From Bidens hawaiensis (lineage: Eukaryota; Streptophyta; Magnoliopsida; Asterales; Asteraceae), in assembly GCA_021521415.1 (NCBI GenBank), contig JAIQDT010014633.1, positions 1 to 64,000 of the forward strand: 64,000 nt of DNA, given 5' to 3'. Below are positions 58,018 through 64,000 of the stretch, in pieces. The notes beneath the pieces were generated by a model, which worked only from the letters and a program-made list of their open reading frames with translations, was not told the DNA's origin and did no database searches. Positions within the stretch are counted from its first letter, which is position 1. The number at the start of each line of letters is the position of its first letter. Made by a program: the position numbers and the translations under genes.

Positions 58018-58679
58018 GAAGTAGCTGGAGTTTCATATGACCATAAAAGGAGTTATAAAACATAATTATATTCTTGTTAACCAAAACAACCCTGAACCAT
58101 CCCCAAAGTTGATTAAAAATCCAGGCTTTACAATTTGTAAAAGAATAATAAAAAAAACAACTTAGAGCATTGATACAAACAAAAGAAACAGACAGAATGA
58201 TATAATATTTACCTTGAACGGTGCTAGAATTTTATAAACGGAATTCGTTGGACTACTTGACGCGCCGCGAAGGTGACGATTACAATAATCAATAATAGAG
58301 CAATTGAGTATAAGAATGGTCTGTGATGTTGGTGTGATTGAACGAAACAACCAGTGTACATATTATATTAGTCAAAGTAATTAACTCCAATAACTTGAGT
58401 TTGTTTTTGGTGTCAATAATGAGGGGTCAACTTTTGAACAAATATAGAAAGTCAATTTGAGAGTTTCAAACCAATTTCCTAACTTTATGCAAATTTTAAC
58501 ATTTCTTTGTTTAAAATGAAACCAACTCATATTTAAGTAATACAAAAATTACGTTTTCTTCAACATGCTATAAAATTAATGTTTTCTTAATTTAAATAAC
58601 CATACAAATAGACTAAGGTCCCAAAATCTAGTTGATTAATGTTTATGTCCATTTTTTTTAAATACTAGGATCCAATAAC

Positions 58680-59410
58680 TAGGGGTGTTCATGGTTTGGT
58701 TTGAAACCGTGAAACCGCCCAAACCGATCATTGATTTGGTTTCATGGTCGGTTTTTGTATTGAACTTTCGGTCGGTCGGTTTCAAAGGTTTCAAACCGTA
58801 ATGAACGGTTCGGTTTACGGTTTTTAAAATTTCAAACCGTACAAAACCGGACCGACCGTATAAGTTGAGCGGCGCTATAAGTTTTGAGTGTTACCCAAAC
58901 TTCGGCAGAGCTATGGTATATATTCAGTTAAATGGATATGTAAATAAACAAATGCTTTTCAATTACAAGTTTTTATGGAACAGTTTTCATCATAAACTTG
59001 ACTGTTTATATGTTTTAATCTTTTTAACTGTTACAAGTTCATAGAAGTATAGATTAATTAATTGAAGGTAAGATTCCGCATTGAAGGTTGGAGAATTGGA
59101 TTGGGTTCTAAATTTCTTCGTATTACTCCATGCTGTGTTTTGTAACTTATATTTGCCAATATTAGGAAAAATAAAATTACTTGCAAACATGGGTCGTCAT
59201 GCAAATATGAAGAGCATTTAGACAACTTGCAAATGCGCATAAGCCGAAACCGTGAAACCAAACCGGAACCAAACCGTTAGTAATGGTTCGGTTTGGTTCG
59301 GTTTTATTTTTCAACGGTTCGGTTTTGGTTTACATTAACAAAAATCGTTACTAACGGTTTGGCTCACGGTTTGACCTAAAAACCGTCAAAACGGACCATG
59401 AACACCCCTA
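58680..59410. mobile_element. hAT-type non-autonomous element with perfect 8-bp TSD (731 bp)
   Basis: Perfect 16-bp terminal inverted repeats TAGGGGTGTTCATGGT. Identical 8-mers CCAATAAC at 58672-58679 and 59411-59418. The interior is rich in AAACCG/CGGTTT in both orientations near the ends, with no transposase. The perfect duplication marks it as the least eroded hAT insertion here. Confidence 0.9.
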
Positions 59411-59533
59411 CCAATAACTATATTAATCTTTCAAGAACAGATTTAATAATAAAACGTATCAACATTGACTTTAAGGTTTTGAAAATTAGAATGGGTCAGG
59501 TTTCGGGTTTGAAAAAAAATGACGAATGTTACA

Positions 59534-60750
59534 CTTTTTAAAAATTTCATCCCGAAATTAAGGGAAAAACTACGATTCTAGTCGTCTAATAAAAACATAA
59601 TATACCTTTTTTCAAAAAAAAATAATAAATAATAATTTAACATAACTTAGAACTTTACGTGACCCGAAAAACGCTACAAAAAAATATGACAATGACACTT
59701 ATATATAAGATGTACCAGCGGCGTATCCACCATATCTTTATCATACAACATTTGCACCGTTGTCCAAAACACCCTTGGTTCTAAGTTATGACCCACAATC
59801 GTACGTATAATGATTTCCATGCGAGGACTTTCATAATTATGTTCCGGACCATAATTGCTTTCATTGTCGGATGGTCCACATGATCCGTCATATTGTATGG
59901 GTTATAAAAAGTACTAGTTATCAATTATTAAAAATATGTCTTTGTGGAACAATAGTTAATGGATGGACTTTAGTGAACTTAATAAATAAATAAAAGAACA
60001 TACTGTTGTCATTAATATATGAAACAATATCAACAAAAATAATTCAAGTTTAAAGTGAAAATGTTGTTACGAGAGTCAACGAACGATCTTGAAACGAGAA
60101 AAAAATTTTGTGGACATTTAAGAATATGTTGAGATAATGGAGTCCTTGGGGCCAGGAATGTAAATTCAAACAAGATTACATGAAAATTTAGATGAGTCGA
60201 GTTAGGATAGATGAGAAAAGTTATGACATAATACAATTGAAATAATAATAATAAAAAAAGTTATACATACGACTTCTAATAGTCAACTATGATAAATAAA
60301 AAAAAGTTTATAGCCCCTGGTTTTAATAAAAATAAATGCTCGTGGCACCCGGTCATAGGCCGCTAGATTGAGTAATAAATTTGCGCTTGAATTGTAGAAT
60401 AATGAGGATGGTTATAAAATAATATAGGGTCATTACATAGTTAAACAAAATAAAAATGAGCGAGCGATGAGAGTAGGTGCCTAAAGATAATGATAGAATA
60501 TTAAAATTGAGATAAATAGTCTTGAGTATTTCGAGTTAAGAAAAAAAAATTAAATATGAATAGTTAAGAAGTCATCACAAGTCGTTTAAACCAAAAGAAA
60601 AAAAAAATAGGAAGGAACATTTGAGATCGATGAGGGTCCTTGAATCCTTAGTTGCAGTTGACTTGGAACATTTGACCTTGTGCACCTTGGAGGGTTTGAC
60701 ATTTATGAAAAATGAACGATCGAGCTCGGTTGGGTTTGAATAGCTTGAAC
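59534..60750 (-). other. Pol-less internal region of the old gypsy element
   Basis: After the LTR edge only about 30 bp resemble the pol end of the young chromovirus. Protease, RT and integrase motifs are absent, so pol was deleted. A GC-richer patch at 59700-59880 is unidentified. Confidence 0.5.
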
Positions 60751-61660
60751 AGGTTGGACTAGAATAGGTTGCATGGACGAAATTCGATTGAAATGGGTTT
60801 GACGGATTTGGGTTTGCGGTTCTTAGGTTTACTTGATTTAAAATGGGCCTGAGCTTGATTGGCATATATAAGTCTAGGGCACACATTGCGAAGAGGACTT
60901 GGATCACCACAATTTGTAGCAAGTTTGATATGTCGAGGATGATCGGGTATGGGTTGAGTAAAAGGTGGAGCAACGGTTTGAGTCACAGATGGGTTGAGTT
61001 AAGATTGCATGGGTTCACGACATGGGTGATGAATGGTCATAAACACTGCATTTAGAGCATTGTCGGCATGGTAAGGTAGTTGGATGGTGGAACTTGTAGG
61101 TACTATATAAAGAGTACGATCCGTTGTAAGGCTTCTTGTTAGGTTGAGTTTGAAGGTTATGAGTTGAGCTTTGAGTTGGTTAAGGCATAGTTCTCGCGTT
61201 TAATGGTGTGGGTGTGGTTGTTGAGGTTTTCTTAGCATCATGATTGTGGTTCTTGGCTAGTGTGATAGCTTCAAGGAGGGTTGGGGATCACAACTCATGG
61301 CGGGACAGAGACATATTTATCGATGTTTCAAGAGGAGTGACCAAGTGAGGAGCTAGAAGGTTTAGTTCATAAGATCGGTTATTGTAAGTGGTGAAGTGTC
61401 ACAAATGGTTGGGATAACGGTTGAGGATGATGAGTTGTTGGCATCGATAGCCTGGAAATGATGTTGGCGGCAAAGCGATGATATCAGTTGTTGTGACGAG
61501 AATACACCCTTTAGGGCAAAAGGTGTAAAAACTTATGAGATGAAGGAAATTTTGCGAAATACATGGGATGGTAGTTGCGATTTCGGTGGGGTTAACGGTT
61601 TTGAAGTTGGGTGATGAGGACATTCTACGAGGACAAAAAGGTGAAAATTTTAGGAGATAA
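60750..61660 (-). pseudogene. Decayed Ty3/gypsy gag related to the intact chromovirus
   Basis: Minus-strand blocks in three frames match the gag of the intact element in order: PHLVTP near 61340, EAI near 61260, KKPYNG near 61130, HHPTTLPCRQC near 61080, and NCGDPSPLRNVCPRL near 60890. The second zinc knuckle has lost its first Cys (NCGDP retained) and His. Stops and frameshifts are numerous. Confidence 0.7.
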
Positions 61661-64000
61661 GGGTAAATTGTGAAACATATGAAATTATTGGTAAACTTGA
61701 AAATTGAATATATTATAAAATTGATCACCAAAATAACTAATAATTGATGTTGTGGATAAACTTGAAAATTGAATAAATAATGAAATAAATTAATGGATTA
61801 TAATTGAGGTTGAGGTTGAGGTTGAGGTTGAGGTTGAAATATCAATTTATCGCAATGCTAACCAAAGTTTAAAGAAACTATGTTGTGTGAGAACGTTAAA
61901 TATTCATGGTTAAAATGAAAAATAATTCGAATTTCAATTTTTCCTTGAAAGTTAAGGCGTTCATGAGAAATAAATTCAAATAATACAAAAATAGGAAAAC
62001 TGAGACATTCACGTGTAGAAATGAAAATAATACCAAATAGTACTTACTCTATTTGAAAATTAATGCTTTCATGAGTTAAAATATTTAACAAAAACATTAA
62101 AATAATAATTGTAACATTAAATAACTTATTAATGTAACTTGTGAGATTTCAAACCACTAGAAATATAAATTCAAAAGTATATGGAATGTGACCATAATGG
62201 AAAAAAAGTATCATGAAATAGTTTATAAAACTTGAGAGTCTAGCTTGTAACGCAAATGAAATTGAAGAATTGAAATTGTGACTTTGAGAAGAGAGAAATT
62301 CAAATTACAAAATTTAAATATTAAAATATATGGTAAATAATAGTGTAACATTATTGGAAATGTGAAAGTTCAAAAATATCCTAGTAAATTGTGAAGAGAT
62401 TAAGTTAATAAACGGATTTTCTCAAATCATCGAGATAATCTACTTCAAACAAACCTTGAAAATATATATAATATAAGGTGGGTTATTGGAGTATCCACGA
62501 ATTAAAAGAGATCTTATATTCCCACAAAATCAATATAAATAAGACGAAATAAGTAAATTAAATTATCCACGAATTAAAAGAGATCTTATATTCCCACAAA
62601 ATCAATATAAACAAGACGAAATAAGTAAATTAAATTATCCACGGTTTATCATGGATGTTCAATTAATTAAATAATGAAGATTCAATTAATAGGGAAAATG
62701 AAAATGAGTTATGAAATATTGTAACAGAATAAAACAAGAGGTTAGAAAATGCACGAATCACCATGACTATTCTAACACACTAGTGAAGTCATCATTAAAA
62801 TTTTATAAACTGAAACATTCATAATTCACAAGATATAGAAGCAATATACCAAAAATCAAGGTAGGCGTTGGAATATGTCATAAAATGAGATGGGTAATTG
62901 AATTATCCATGGATTACCATGGGAATTTTAATTAAACAGTGGAAAATTCAATTTAATGATAAAAAAAATAAATAAACTGGACAACAGAAATTCAAATTGA
63001 ATGGTGGAAATTAATTTGTATGCTGAAAAATTCAATTTAATAATGGAAACTTAAATTAAATAATAGAATTCTAATAATGGAATTTCAAATTTATAGATTT
63101 ATACAATAAAAATGAGAACGGATTAAAAAAAATCTTATAACGACATCGTTAAATACAACTTGAAAACGGGTTGTTGGGATTCCCAACCACATATCGTTAA
63201 GAAATCCAACGGATTTGTATATATATGAGGAAGTCGATTTTGCTCATGCATCACAATGGATTCCTTCAAAAAAATGAGTAAATATAATTTATATCCATAA
63301 CGAAAATCACTATCGAACTTTAATTGTTGAAACATGCATGTATCATTGTGGCTTTATTTCAAAAAAATGAGTAAAATTTGTATCAGTAACGAAACTCAAT
63401 ATTGAACTTAAATCATTGAAACAAAATGTAAAAATAAAATTTATATCGCCATGAATTTGATGCTAACAACAAAAATTTCCATAAAATTTTAAATGTTAAT
63501 AGAATAACTTTGAATTTGAGGATAAGGTTACATAATATAAATTAAAAACTCCAAATAAAGTGTGATATGAATTTCTTGAAATTCGAGGATGGGTTGAATT
63601 TTGTGAATTTGAAATAACGAGAATAACGGGAGATCAAACTAAAAAAAATCAAGGATTTAAGACATCGTGTATTAATTACGAATTAAATAATTTGAGGTTT
63701 TTGAAATATTGCGGAGAATTCAAAAATAAAATAAAGTAAATAAATGAAGTATGAATCGTAAAGAGATTATTTAGTTTTATTGAAGAATTAGAACTCTTCA
63801 TGAACCACCGTGGCATTTTGTGTTTTAAAATAATATAAAATAATCACAAATACCGAATTTAGCCATGAAATCACCGTGAATTCGGACCTTAATTAAGGAA
63901 TGTAATCGTTACAGTAATTACGTTAACCACTTAAACGAGGGAAGTGTAAAAACAAATTTGTGGAAATTCATAAGAAATTTTTTCCAAATAAAATAATAAT
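61661..64000 (-). repeat. Leader region of the old gypsy element with expanded 72-bp-type repeats
   Basis: Non-coding. Two nearly identical 72-bp copies (TCCACGAATTAAAAGAGATC...) start at 62494 and 62566. Diverged cores such as CACGAATCACCATGAC (62754), CATGGATTACCATGG (62914), CATGTATCATTGTGGC (63338), CATGAACCACCGTGGC (63800) and CATGAAATCACCGTG (63875) match the leader repeat of the intact chromovirus. The matching 5' LTR would lie beyond the right edge. Confidence 0.6.
61805..61837. repeat. (GTTGAG)n microsatellite
   Basis: Five to six TTGAGG units. It is not the plant telomere repeat (TTTAGGG). Confidence 0.85.

Larger units (their letters stand above)
56181..59533 (-). mobile_element. 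Old Ty3/gypsy 3' LTR (gross 3.35 kb, net about 1.93 kb) with three insertions
   Basis: Left edge TGTCACACCCTAACC and right edge GAATGTTACA, followed by CTTTTTAAAAATTTCATCCCG. That is the counterpart of the chromovirus LTR-to-pol junction (AAGAAATTTCGTCCCGAAAT near 43780). An internal block with CTAAGGTCCAAACT and CGTCCACAAATAGCTAC matches 42086-42130. Subtracting a Helitron, a Cassandra LTR and a hAT element with their duplications leaves about 1.93 kb, close to the 1.88-kb young LTR. It belongs with the gag and leader remnants to its right. Confidence 0.75.

Noticed and set aside
61805..61837. Telomere-like GGTTGA tract
   Set aside because: The unit is GTTGAG, not the plant telomere repeat, and is only about 33 bp long.

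Overview
This is nuclear DNA from a flowering plant, almost certainly a eudicot. The evidence is spliced genes, TATA-box promoters, high AT content and dense nested plant transposons. The mix of LTR families and a SINE ending in TTTG repeats resembles the daisy family (Asteraceae), but that placement is inference. Host genes are sparse. The first is an extracellular proline-rich/leucine-rich-repeat protein at 1-1188 (minus), which runs off the left edge and carries a probable frameshift. The second is a complete ULTRAPETALA-like gene (Cys-rich SAND-type chromatin regulator) at 27343-29100 (minus), with four coding exons and an apparent GC-AG intron. A decayed ULT-like exon lies at about 34466-34635. 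Almost everything else is mobile DNA in successive layers.

Layout. 1648-2126 is a hAT-type MITE. 3710-12132 is a non-autonomous CACTA (En/Spm) element filled with several tandem arrays. One of its two internal direct repeats was hit by a PIF/Harbinger element (5034-6646) that encodes only the Myb/SANT-like protein. 13857-25359 is a decayed Ty1/copia element (minus strand) split by two solo LTRs. The first, 16424-22420, contains a Mutator-like element (16605-17349) and another LTR unit (18473-21849), which itself holds a hAT element (20306-21191). The second is 22597-24755. 25700-27172 is a gag-only copia remnant (plus strand).

29488-29625 is a SINE 3' body in the ULT upstream region. 29826-34075 is a decayed Ty3/gypsy pol (minus strand) interrupted by a gag-protease-only copia element with both LTRs (30462-33348). 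Two Helitron-like elements lie head to head at 35692-36100 and 36364-39132. 41188-52339 is a solo LTR of the same family as 22597-24755. It contains a structurally complete and apparently very young Ty3/gypsy chromovirus (41878-50940) with an uninterrupted 1538-residue polyprotein. 53136-55131 is a small non-autonomous LTR element. 56181-64000 is an old relative of the young chromovirus. Its LTR (56181-59533) has absorbed a Helitron, a solo Cassandra LTR carrying a 5S rRNA-like domain, and a hAT element with a perfect 8-bp target duplication. Its gag and leader remnants run to the right edge.

The elements do not form a pathway. They give a relative chronology of insertions around two host genes. 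Boundaries were read by eye from terminal motifs and target-site duplications (TSDs). Family names rest on recognised protein motifs and terminal structures, not on database searches.
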